Part shown: positions 6,388 to 11,700 of the stretch, piece after piece
Numbering within the stretch: the stretch's first letter is position 1
Layout of the letters: each line of letters begins with the position of its first letter
Assembly (NCBI GenBank): GCA_002439705.1
Contig: DJPE01000074.1
Location: 1-11,700, forward strand
From: Christensenella sp. UBA6420
Lineage (GTDB): Bacteria; Bacillota; Clostridia; Christensenellales; DTU072
Length of the DNA stretch: 11,700 bases
Reading direction: 5' to 3'
The notes under the pieces: generated by a model
Database searches by the model: none
What the model saw: the letters and a program-made list of their open reading frames with translations, nothing else
What the model was told of the DNA's origin: nothing
Translations under genes and position numbers: made by a program

Positions 6388-7649
6388 ATCCTGTCCTCTA
6401 ATAGAACTTTCAATAAGTCGCAATCGGGTTTCTTCCCGACGTAACTTAAACTTGCTTTATCGAACCGAATTATATCCTTGACGGCGGCGTTCACGTCTTC
6501 GAGAGTGTAAGAAGAAACTTCTTTTAAGATGCTTTCGGGCGTGACGAGCTTGCCGATAAGACCGTTCCTTCCGCCGGTGCGCATTACGTCCGACGCGCTT
6601 TCTCCGCCGAACACCATCGCCGTCTTGAATTGCGCCATGGCTTTGTTGAATTCCGCTTCGGAAAAACCTTCTTTCAAGGCTTTATCGAGAGTTTCCGACA
6701 CTTTTTTAACGGCAGTGCATACCTGCGACGGAGTAGTCCCGAAGTAGACTATGAAAAAGGCGTTTACGTCGTACTGATTTACCGTAGAATAAATTTCGTA
6801 CACGAGCCCGTTCTTTTCGCGGACTTCCTGGAATAATCTGCTGCTCATTCCGCCGCCTAAGATATTCGACACAATCATCGGAAGAAAACGCTTTTTGTGC
6901 TTGTACGGATAAGCGGGGAAAGATATACCCACGGCAGACTGTTCCAAAGGCTTAATCTTTTTTACGTACTTTGCTTTCGGAGCGGCTGTTTTTAGCTTAG
7001 GCAGGGCGAGATTATCGTCGTAGGTAGGAAAAACGAAATACTTTTTGACCAAATTTATCGCTTCTTCTTCCGACATGTTCCCCACTACCGACACGCAGGC
7101 GTTTTCGGCGCGGTAATACTTTTTCATATAGTCGAGTATATCTTCGCGGGTGAAGGAACGGACGTTTTCTTTGCTGCCCAGAATCGGATATGACACGGGT
7201 TTGTTGCCGTAATGAGCCTTAATAAGGTTTTCAAGGCATACGTCTTCCGTGTCGTCTTCGTACATTTTGATTTCTTCTATTACCACTCCTTTTTCCTTTT
7301 CGAGATTTTCTTCGGTAAAGGTGGAGCGGAAAAGAATATCGGACAAAATATCCGCGCATTTTTCGGCGTATTCGGCGAGCCCTATCGTGTAGAAAGCGGT
7401 AAGGTTTCGGCTCGTGTAAGCGTTTATGATAACACCGCAACTGTCGGCTTCGTCGGCGATGTCGAAAGCGGTTCTCGTTTCCGTACCCTTAAAAACGGTG
7501 TGTTCTATAAAGTGAGAAATACCGTTGTTTTCTTTGCTTTCGAAAAAACTACCCGCCCCTACGAACACGCCCAGCGCGAAAGCCGAGCTCTTTGCGTGCT
7601 TTTCGTAAAATACCTTTAATCCGTTTTCCAAACGAATGAGTTTCGCCAT
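6384..7649 (-). CDS. M16 family zinc metallopeptidase
   Basis: Member of the pitrilysin/processing-peptidase family, which degrades or trims peptides in the cytoplasm. This 421-residue protein has the inverted zinc motif HFIEH (46-50: zinc-ligand His46 and His50, catalytic Glu49) inside GISHFIEHTVFKGT. The distal Glu ligand is in VVIEEIKMYEDD (Glu126 most likely). The second half carries REKNGLVYEIYS, the segment with the Arg and Tyr used in catalysis by complete M16B enzymes. It therefore looks active and full length. The RBS CGGAGT (7660-7665) precedes the ATG at 7649. Its TGA overlaps the ftsK start in an ATGA. In Bacillus two M16 genes (ymfF, ymfH) sit in the same neighbourhood near spoIIIE, pgsA, cinA and recA. 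Only one is seen here. The substrate is unknown. Confidence 0.92.
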   Translation of the reverse strand: MAKLIRLENGLKVFYEKHAKSSAFALGVFVGAGSFFESKENNGISHFIEHTVFKGTETRTAFDIADEADSCGVIINAYTSRNLTAFYTIGLAEYAEKCADILSDILFRSTFTEENLEKEKGVVIEEIKMYEDDTEDVCLENLIKAHYGNKPVSYPILGSKENVRSFTREDILDYMKKYYRAENACVSVVGNMSEEEAINLVKKYFVFPTYDDNLALPKLKTAAPKAKYVKKIKPLEQSAVGISFPAYPYKHKKRFLPMIVSNILGGGMSSRLFQEVREKNGLVYEIYSTVNQYDVNAFFIVYFGTTPSQVCTAVKKVSETLDKALKEGFSEAEFNKAMAQFKTAMVFGGESASDVMRTGGRNGLIGKLVTPESILKEVSSYTLEDVNAAVKDIIRFDKASLSYVGKKPDCDLLKVLLEDRI

Positions 7650-7677
7650 AAATTTATACTCCGAAAATTTTTATGTA

Positions 7678-9234
7678 TCAGTCGAGATTGACGGGGGTAA
7701 GCAACGCAAATTTATATACGCTTACCGCAGAGCTTTCGCAGGAAGGTCTGTCGACGTAGTTCTGTCCGACGTATTCGGCTTGCGAACCCGTCTTTTTGCT
7801 CCTTAAGAAGAACTTATATCTTCCGAACTTGTCGTCGTCTATTATAAAGTAACCGTTTTCGACGGCGGACACGAAAGCGTCCACGCCTTTACGGCAGTTG
7901 TCGTAAGACTTGTAATCTCTGCTTTCGTAAAGGAGCTGACCGTTGTTGGCGTAGAGTAAGAATACGAACGGAGAAGAAGGATCCTCGCTGTCTGCGTTAT
8001 CTATTACCCATTTACCTATCGCGCCCTGTTTGTTTCTGACCGCTTCCACTGCTTCCGCAGGGATTTCGAACGGCGTAGCCGTAGCGGTGAAGTCCGCTAT
8101 CGTGGCGTCCACTACGGGGGATACGGGAGCGAAACGCTTTACGCTTTCCACACTGCTAAGGCAGGATTTTTTCGTCGTATACGATTCGCCGACGTAGATG
8201 ACGTTGTTGCTGGTCGCACTCTTCAACGAATATTTGTAATTGCCGAATTTATCGGCTTTTATACTAAAAGCACCTTTTTCTACGGAATTTACAAACTTAG
8301 CTATTGCGTCGCGGCAGGTTTCTATAGTCTTGTAATCTCTGCTTTCGTAAAGGAGCTGACCGTTGTTTGCGAGCAGGTGATAGCGGAATCCGCCGAGAGA
8401 AGAGTTGCAGAGTTCGAACTTGCCCGTTATCGTCTTGCCTTGTTCTTCGGTGGCGGCGGCTTCGGTTTCTTCCGCCGTCGCGGGAACTTCTTCCTTAACT
8501 TCTTCTTTAACTTCCTTCTTCTCGGGCTTTTCGTCGAACGTTACTTTATCGGCGGCGTCCGCTCCGAATACGGAATCGCTCTTGCCGGCAAATCTCGTTT
8601 TCGTTACTTCGCGTTCTTCCGGTTTTTCTTCTTCCGTTTCTTCCTTTTCTTCGACCGCTTTTTCTTCCTTAACGGGTTCGGCTTCCGCCGCCTTTTTCTT
8701 CGGAGCGGCTTTTGCTTTGACGGGCTTGACTTCCGCTACGGGAGCGACTGCGGGTTCTTCTTTCTTTTCTTCGACGGGCTCTTCCTTATTTTCTTCCGCC
8801 GCTTCTTCAATAACTTCTTCCTTAACTGCGGGTTCTTCCTTTATTGCGACTTCTTCTTTGGTTTCTTCCAAAGTGGCGGGAGTTTCTTCCTTGGTTTCTT
8901 CCAAAGTTACGGGTTCGTCTTTAACGGGAGTTTCTTCCTTAACTTCTTCTTTTTCTTCGTTAAAGTCGGCGAAGTCGGATTCGGATTTGTTTTCGGGTTT
9001 TACTTCTTCCGTTTCTTCCGCCTTAATTTCCGCTTCTTTTGTTTCCGCGGCGGCTTTTTCTTCGTCGGCGGCTTTATTCTTTTTGGAATTCTTGACTGCG
9101 CTTAGAATTACCGCGATAAGCAATATTACGAGTATAGCCATTGCTATAAGCATCCAATTCTGTATCGTGACCACGGACAAAGAAACTTCGTCCAAAAGAA
9201 AATCCTTGAAACTTGCTACGAGCGTATTAAACAT
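7678..9234 (-). CDS. Membrane-anchored protein with charged stalk and tandem DUF1508 domains
   Basis: This 518-residue protein has a single membrane segment (about 26-47, WMLIAMAILVILLIAVILSAV) followed by Lys-rich NSKKNK, so the rest is probably cytoplasmic. Residues about 55-265 form a low-complexity Glu/Lys/Ala/Pro/Val stalk that includes a repeated TLEETKEE. The C-terminal part has two copies of a roughly 110-residue module (about 271-372 and 407-515), 140 residues apart. Each module has two DUF1508/YegP-like units: GKFEL...NNGQLLYESRDYK...CRDAI followed by KFGNYKYSLKS...VGESYTTKKSCLSSVESVKRFAP. The second copy reads GKWVI... and KFGRYKFFLRS.... YegP-family proteins are small and of unknown biochemical role. 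The gene is first in the operon, with RBS AAAGGAGAA (9243-9251) and a good promoter upstream. Its link to recombination and segregation genes may be only positional. Confidence 0.85.
   Translation of the reverse strand: MFNTLVASFKDFLLDEVSLSVVTIQNWMLIAMAILVILLIAVILSAVKNSKKNKAADEEKAAAETKEAEIKAEETEEVKPENKSESDFADFNEEKEEVKEETPVKDEPVTLEETKEETPATLEETKEEVAIKEEPAVKEEVIEEAAEENKEEPVEEKKEEPAVAPVAEVKPVKAKAAPKKKAAEAEPVKEEKAVEEKEETEEEKPEEREVTKTRFAGKSDSVFGADAADKVTFDEKPEKKEVKEEVKEEVPATAEETEAAATEEQGKTITGKFELCNSSLGGFRYHLLANNGQLLYESRDYKTIETCRDAIAKFVNSVEKGAFSIKADKFGNYKYSLKSATSNNVIYVGESYTTKKSCLSSVESVKRFAPVSPVVDATIADFTATATPFEIPAEAVEAVRNKQGAIGKWVIDNADSEDPSSPFVFLLYANNGQLLYESRDYKSYDNCRKGVDAFVSAVENGYFIIDDDKFGRYKFFLRSKKTGSQAEYVGQNYVDRPSCESSAVSVYKFALLTPVNLD
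7909..8367 (-). repeat. Identical 39-bp direct repeats within the DUF1508 gene
   Basis: Positions 7909-7947 and 8329-8367 are identical over 39 bases and lie exactly 420 bp (140 codons) apart. Both encode NNGQLLYESRDYK. The flanking parts of the two domain copies have diverged in protein and DNA. Perfect identity including third codon positions points to recent gene conversion or strong nucleotide-level constraint at this patch. Confidence 0.9.
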
Positions 9235-9270
9235 AACGATTTTTCTCCTTTCATTTCGTTCTCTTTATTT

Positions 9271-9283
9271 TCTCTAAAAGAGA
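9271..9283. promoter_or_regulatory. Short perfect palindrome at the operon transcript start
   Basis: TCTCT-AAA-AGAGA is a perfect 5-bp inverted repeat. It lies a few bases downstream of the expected transcription start of the minus-strand promoter and about 20 nt before the RBS. It could be an operator or a 5'-end hairpin of the operon mRNA. It is too short to decide which. Confidence 0.4.
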
Positions 9284-9291
9284 TTATAATA

Positions 9292-9320
9292 ATAATAAAA
9301 CATTTATAACTAAAAGTCAA
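9292..9320 (-). promoter_or_regulatory. Sigma-A promoter of the duf1508-M16-ftsK-rimO-cinA-recA operon
   Basis: On the minus strand, -35 TTGACT (9315-9320) is followed by a 17-bp spacer and -10 TATTAT (9292-9297). The DUF1508 start codon is about 58 nt downstream. A perfect TATAAT also occurs at 9283-9288 but is 26 bp from the -35, so the TATTAT box is preferred. No comparably good promoter is seen in the short gaps inside the operon. Confidence 0.75.
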
Positions 9321-9360
9321 CGACAAGTATAAAAACGCGATAAAGAAAAATACTACCGCT

Positions 9361-10554
9361 ATGAGAAAAAAGATATTCGTTTTCGTATTGACGGCGATAC
9401 TGTGTTTCGCCGCAATTATTTTCGGAGCGGCAGCCCCGAAAAGCCGCAGCGTTCCGGTGGAAATCGCCGCGGGCGAAAACGCCTACGTACTGACCTGCCG
9501 CGTACCCGTAAACGCCGATATAAAGCGGATACTTAAATATAATAAGAGCTTCGTTTTGTTTTGCGAAAACGAATTTTCGGGTAACGAAAAAGCATTTTTA
9601 AGATACCTTGACAGTGAATTTTACGAAAACATCGAAAGCGTGTGCGAAAAGGAATACGCCCCGCCGCAAGAGCCGACGGCTAAGTTTACCGCCGACGGTT
9701 TTTTATATACCGACGGTAAGGACGGTGCGAAAATAGATCGGGAAAAACTTTTTTCCGACGTCGTCGTTTCTCTCGACCGCAGGTGTACGGTTACCGCCGA
9801 AAAGACGGCGGTTTCTCCCGTAAAAACCACTGAAGAACTGAAGAAAAACACCGTCGCGGCGGCTGCTTTCGGCACCGATTATTCCCGTAGCGCGGACGGA
9901 AGAAAAAGGAATATAGAATTAGCCTGCGAAAGGCTTAATTTGTCGGAAATACCGCCCCGCGGGTTCTTTAGTTTTAACGCAACCGTCGGGGAAAGAACCG
10001 TCGAAAACGGTTTCGGCACCGCCAAAGTAATAATAAACGGCGAATACGTAGTAGGGGTGGGCGGCGGAGTTTGTCAGGTAAGCACTGCTTTATACAACGC
10101 ATGGCTGACGGCTGGGTTTGCCGTAGCCGCGGCGAGCAACCACTCTTTGCCGACTTCTTACGTGCCGCCGTCGCTCGACGCAATGGTCAGTTCCGCAAGC
10201 GACTTAATATTGTATAACGACTCCGATTATCCCGCGTATATCTCCGCTTTATGCGACGGAAAATTAATAAAAATAACCGTTTTCGGACGGAAACCGCAGT
10301 ATAAAATAAAACTGCGAAGCGAAACTATTAAGACTGTTCCGTCAAAGTACGTCGAAAAACCCGACGAAAATATAGTATGGGAAGACGGCGAAAAATCCCG
10401 GATAACAAAAAAGGCTTACGACGGCGTTTATAGCCGCGCTTACCGCGATTACTACTTAGGCGACCGCCTTGTAAAAAGCGAAAAGATAAAGGACAGCTAC
10501 TACAAAGTCCGCGACGGCGAGATAGTTATACGAAAAGCCGAAAACGATATTTAG
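9361..10554 (+). CDS. VanW family surface or secreted protein
   Basis: This 397-residue protein has an N-terminal hydrophobic segment (about 4-24) after MRKK, so it is a membrane-anchored or exported protein. Residues about 105-160 look like the peptidoglycan-binding_4 type region that often precedes VanW. The VanW domain spans about 170-310: RKRNIELACERLN, the PRGFFSFNATVGERT segment, GGGVCQVSTALYNAW (234-248), NHSLPTSYVPPSLDAMV, and DLILYNDSDYPAYI. The C-terminal 85 residues resemble a weak G5-like domain. VanW was named from vancomycin-resistance clusters, but its biochemical role is not established and most family members, including this one, have no van genes nearby. It is transcribed divergently from the operon. 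The start lacks a good Shine-Dalgarno sequence (only AAAGAAAAA upstream), but the signal segment begins right at this ATG. Confidence 0.88.
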   Translation: MRKKIFVFVLTAILCFAAIIFGAAAPKSRSVPVEIAAGENAYVLTCRVPVNADIKRILKYNKSFVLFCENEFSGNEKAFLRYLDSEFYENIESVCEKEYAPPQEPTAKFTADGFLYTDGKDGAKIDREKLFSDVVVSLDRRCTVTAEKTAVSPVKTTEELKKNTVAAAAFGTDYSRSADGRKRNIELACERLNLSEIPPRGFFSFNATVGERTVENGFGTAKVIINGEYVVGVGGGVCQVSTALYNAWLTAGFAVAAASNHSLPTSYVPPSLDAMVSSASDLILYNDSDYPAYISALCDGKLIKITVFGRKPQYKIKLRSETIKTVPSKYVEKPDENIVWEDGEKSRITKKAYDGVYSRAYRDYYLGDRLVKSEKIKDSYYKVRDGEIVIRKAENDI

Positions 10555-10636
10555 AAAAACTTACCTTTAAGCCGCGGTATAAACAACCCTGAACTGAGCA
10601 AAATAGAATTAGAAACCAAATTTCAAGGAGGAAATT

Positions 10637-10783
10637 ATGAAGAAAGAAATCGTAAAGACCGGCGAAAAACCCGGACGCGGCAAATATTGCTGCACCAACT
10701 GCCACACCTGCGTAACTCTTGACGCGAGCGACAAGTTGCCGCCCTGCCCCAAGTGCACCAACAGCGAATTTACCAAAGCATAA
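10637..10783 (+). CDS. Small zinc-ribbon protein, 48 residues
   Basis: A short gene with a very strong RBS (AAGGAGG, 10625-10631) 5 nt ahead of the ATG and a terminator 16 nt after the TAA. The protein starts MKKEIVKTGEKPGRGKYCC and carries two cysteine pairs, C19-x2-C22 and C37-P-K-C40, with DKLPPCPKC before the end. This matches the layout of small zinc-ribbon proteins common in Firmicutes (TGExPGxGxYxCxxC...LPPCPxC). Zinc binding is inferred from the four cysteines. The function is unknown. Extra cysteines at 18 and 25 and a His at 23 are present. It lies 82 nt after the VanW gene, and no convincing promoter is seen in that gap, so read-through from the VanW gene is possible. Confidence 0.88.
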   Translation: MKKEIVKTGEKPGRGKYCCTNCHTCVTLDASDKLPPCPKCTNSEFTKA

Positions 10784-10799
10784 CGAAAAATAACTAAAA

Positions 10800-10830
10800 A
10801 AAGGGCGTTCCGAAAGGAACGTCTTTTTCT
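10800..10830 (+). terminator. Intrinsic terminator T3 after the zinc-ribbon gene
   Basis: GGCGTTCC (10804-10811) pairs with GGAACGTC (10816-10823) across a GAAA tetraloop. There is one G-U wobble on the plus strand, and TTTTT follows. The A residues before the stem can extend the pairing into the U tract. A classic rho-independent terminator, 16 nt past the stop codon. Confidence 0.9.
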
Positions 10831-10840
10831 ATAAACGAAT

Positions 10841-10975
10841 TTCAAAGCCGTGCTTTGAACGAATTTAACTTTTGGGGTGAAGTTCTGCCACAGGCAGAGT
10901 GAAGTTACCGCCCTGCGGTAGTGAAGAAGACTAACGGCAGTGAAGTTCAAAACCGTCGGTTTTGAGTTAGGGATA
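10841..10975 (+). repeat. Hairpin array arm D
   Basis: Perfect hairpins are TTCAAAGC-CGT-GCTTTGAA (10841-10859), CTGCC-ACA-GGCAG (10885-10897), TACCGC-CCT-GCGGTA (10906-10920) and CAAAACC-GTC-GGTTTTG (10948-10964). A weaker ACT...AGT is at 10930-10941. Linkers are GTGAAGT at 10877-10883, 10899-10905 and 10940-10946, and GTGAAGA at 10921-10927. The arm ends with GTTAGGGATA (10966-10975), and plus-strand terminator T4 starts 12 nt later. Loops are mostly 3 nt. This is the same architecture as arm A but with a different linker heptamer. Confidence 0.85.
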
Positions 10976-10987
10976 CGAAAAATTAAG

Positions 10988-11019
10988 ACGGGATAGGATA
11001 GTAGTTCTATTCCGTTTTT
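10988..11019 (+). terminator. Intrinsic terminator T4, plus strand
   Basis: ACGGGATAGGA (10988-10998) pairs with TTCTATTCCGT (11005-11015) across a 6-nt loop, followed by TTTTT. Two G-U wobbles exist only on the plus strand, where they keep the stem intact. The minus strand would have A-C mismatches. It is a second plus-strand terminator, about 160 nt beyond T3. The descending stem resembles that of T1 (TTCTATTCCG). Confidence 0.75.
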
Positions 11020-11068
11020 ATCAATATATCGGTGTTTATATCCCGCCCACCCACCCTTATTTGGAAAG

Positions 11069-11098
11069 AAAAAAGATAGGACGCAAAATCCTATCTTT
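11069..11098 (-). terminator. Intrinsic terminator T5 for the minus-strand gene at the right edge
   Basis: AAAGATAGGA (11072-11081) pairs perfectly with TCCTATCTTT (11089-11098) around a 7-nt loop. On the minus strand a run of T residues follows (11069-11074), so it ends transcription coming from 11212-11700. A shorter T run on the plus side (TTTCT) could allow weak bidirectional action. Confidence 0.8.
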
Positions 11099-11109
11099 CT
11101 ATAATAACT

Positions 11110-11207
11110 TATCCTTAACTTCGAGTTCTGCTCGAAACTTCACTCGGCGAAGCCGAACTTCACTATCGCTACGTGATAACTTCACTCTGCCTATGGCAGA
11201 ACTTCAC
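11110..11207 (-). repeat. Hairpin array arm E
   Basis: This is the most regular arm. Hairpins are TTCGAG-TTCTG-CTCGAA (11120-11136), TCGGC-GAA-GCCGA (11144-11156), TATCGC-TAC-GTGATA (11164-11178, one G-T pair) and TCTGCC-TAT-GGCAGA (11186-11200). They are separated by four exact copies of ACTTCAC at 11137, 11157, 11179 and 11201. ACTTCAC is the reverse complement of the arm D linker. The boundary, read on the minus strand, is GTTAAGGATA (11110-11119). The arm ends 5 nt from the stop codon of the minus-strand gene and leads into T5, so it would form that gene's 3' UTR. Confidence 0.9.
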
Positions 11208-11211
11208 TCAA

Positions 11212-11700
11212 TCAGTTTTCTTCATTCAGATAATTCTGAAACGCTTCGTTGTCGTAAATTTTAATGAAGGTGGTTCTGTTCTTTTCTTTGAGAAGTTTGC
11301 TTCTCGTACGGAAAGACATCATAGCCGATACCACGTTGTCGATACTCTTTTCTCGACGGATAGCGGCTACGCCGATTTCTTCGAGAGCGTCGCCCACTTT
11401 GTCGGCGTTTCTGCCGTAGAGATAGACGGTCGGGTTCTTTAATTCGTCGAGCATAAGTTTCGTCGCCGCCTTGACGCAACGCATCGCAAGGTCGGAGTAA
11501 TCGCAGTCCCAAAGGGCGGTGGCTATATCGTCGTCTTCGCCTATTCCGTAGAAGACTACCGTTTTTTCGCAGTCGATTAAAAGACTGCGTTCTTTAAGGC
11601 AAATCGTTTCCGCAAGAATCTCTCCGCCGATAAAGTCGTTTACGGACGGCAGGATATACAGACTTTCGGCAGGCAGGTCGAATACGTCGGTTTCGCTAAG
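11212..11700 (-). CDS. Hypothetical protein, C-terminal part (5' end outside window)
   Basis: The reading frame is open from the right edge to the TGA at 11212-11214, giving the last 162 residues. It starts at the edge with LSETDVFDLPAESLYILPSV, continues NDFIGGEILAETICLKERSLL and LIDCEKTVVFYGIGEDD, and ends EAFQNYLNEEN. An internal ATG at 11484 is not the start, because coding continues upstream. The stretch PSVNDFIGGEILAE...LLIDCEKTVVFYG is loosely like the GSFVGGDTLAA...LLIDIGTNGEI region of DUF4445/RACo-type ASKHA activators. The later AAIRREKSIDNVVSA and C-terminal FIKIYDNEAFQNYL could fit that family too. However, the segment after the GG motif is much shorter than usual, so this is a guess. 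No membrane segment is seen in the visible part. Confidence 0.7.
   Translation of the reverse strand, partial: LSETDVFDLPAESLYILPSVNDFIGGEILAETICLKERSLLIDCEKTVVFYGIGEDDDIATALWDCDYSDLAMRCVKAATKLMLDELKNPTVYLYGRNADKVGDALEEIGVAAIRREKSIDNVVSAMMSFRTRSKLLKEKNRTTFIKIYDNEAFQNYLNEEN

Noticed and set aside
6388..6423. Upstream ATG of ftsK (12 extra residues)
   Set aside because: It has no RBS at the right distance and would deepen the overlap with the peptidase gene. The ATG at 6387 has AGAGGA 6 nt ahead and an ATGA stop-start overlap.
8377..9277. Long plus-strand Ser-rich and Phe-rich frames opposite the DUF1508 gene
   Set aside because: They mirror the Glu/Lys-rich stalk codons (GAA read backwards as TTC), so they are shadows.
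9304..9333. Plus-strand promoter for the VanW gene (TATAAA at 9328-9333)
   Set aside because: The -10 is acceptable, but the matching -35 region (TTATAA) has only half of the consensus bases, so a definite call is not supported, although some promoter must exist nearby.
9361..10554. Vancomycin resistance determinant
   Set aside because: VanW-domain proteins are widespread in Clostridia without van ligases. No vanA/H/X/R/S gene is present here.
10555..10636. Promoter between the VanW and zinc-ribbon genes
   Set aside because: TATAAA-like and TAGAAT-like hexamers occur but no -35 box at proper spacing could be matched.
10609..10950. 113-codon minus-strand frame across the zinc-ribbon gene
   Set aside because: It overlaps a well-supported plus-strand gene, terminator T3 and hairpin arm D. 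It has no RBS and its residues come from repeats.
283..11207. Integron attC sites or REP elements
   Set aside because: No R/L box arrangement, integrase or cassette genes are seen, and the many-small-hairpin plan with a constant heptamer differs from a single REP palindrome.
11061..11264. Plus-strand frames across arm E
   Set aside because: They run through terminator T5 and the hairpin array, giving repetitive Ser/Phe/Thr-rich peptides with no coding signature.

Overview
The window looks like a chromosomal segment of an uncultured Clostridia-like Firmicute. The AAGGAGG-type ribosome binding sites, the short gaps between genes, the order M16 peptidase-ftsK/spoIIIE-rimO-cinA-recA, and the VanW-type surface protein all point that way. 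In Bacillus, ymfF/ymfH M16 peptidases lie between spoIIIE and pgsA-cinA-recA. The exact genus cannot be read from the sequence. No tRNA, rRNA, CRISPR array, transposase or phage gene was found.

Layout. Positions 1-401 are non-coding and hold arrays of short hairpins plus two intrinsic terminators. Positions 402-9234 are six minus-strand genes that look like one operon. In order of transcription they are a membrane-anchored DUF1508 protein, an M16 peptidase, FtsK/SpoIIIE, RimO, a short CinA/PncC protein and RecA. Gaps are 28 nt, a 4-nt overlap, 15 nt, 4 nt and 30 nt. One good sigma-A promoter (9292-9320) lies ahead of the first gene, and a terminator (240-269) follows the last. The plus strand then carries a VanW-family protein (9361-10554) and a 48-residue zinc-ribbon protein (10637-10783). 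Positions 10784-11211 are a second hairpin-array region between convergent genes. The 3' part of a minus-strand gene (11212-11700) runs off the right edge.

How the genes fit together. The operon joins chromosome segregation (FtsK), recombination (RecA), ribosome modification (RimO), NAD-salvage-type amidohydrolase (PncC domain), proteolysis (M16) and an envelope-anchored protein of unknown role. pgsA, often found between this group and cinA-recA, is absent, and no SOS box is visible ahead of recA or of the operon.

The most unusual feature is non-coding. Both intergenic regions carry the same directional module: small hairpins of changing sequence separated by a constant 7-nt linker, then a boundary motif close to GTTANGGATA, then 5-13 nt later an intrinsic terminator. 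Five copies or part-copies (30-126, 178-237, 283-394, 10841-10975, 11110-11207) follow this plan. The linker is GTTAATT in the first region and GTGAAGT in the second. Two of them (283-394 and 11110-11207) start within a few bases of the stop codon of the gene that would transcribe them. This suggests a 3'-UTR element family I do not recognise by name.
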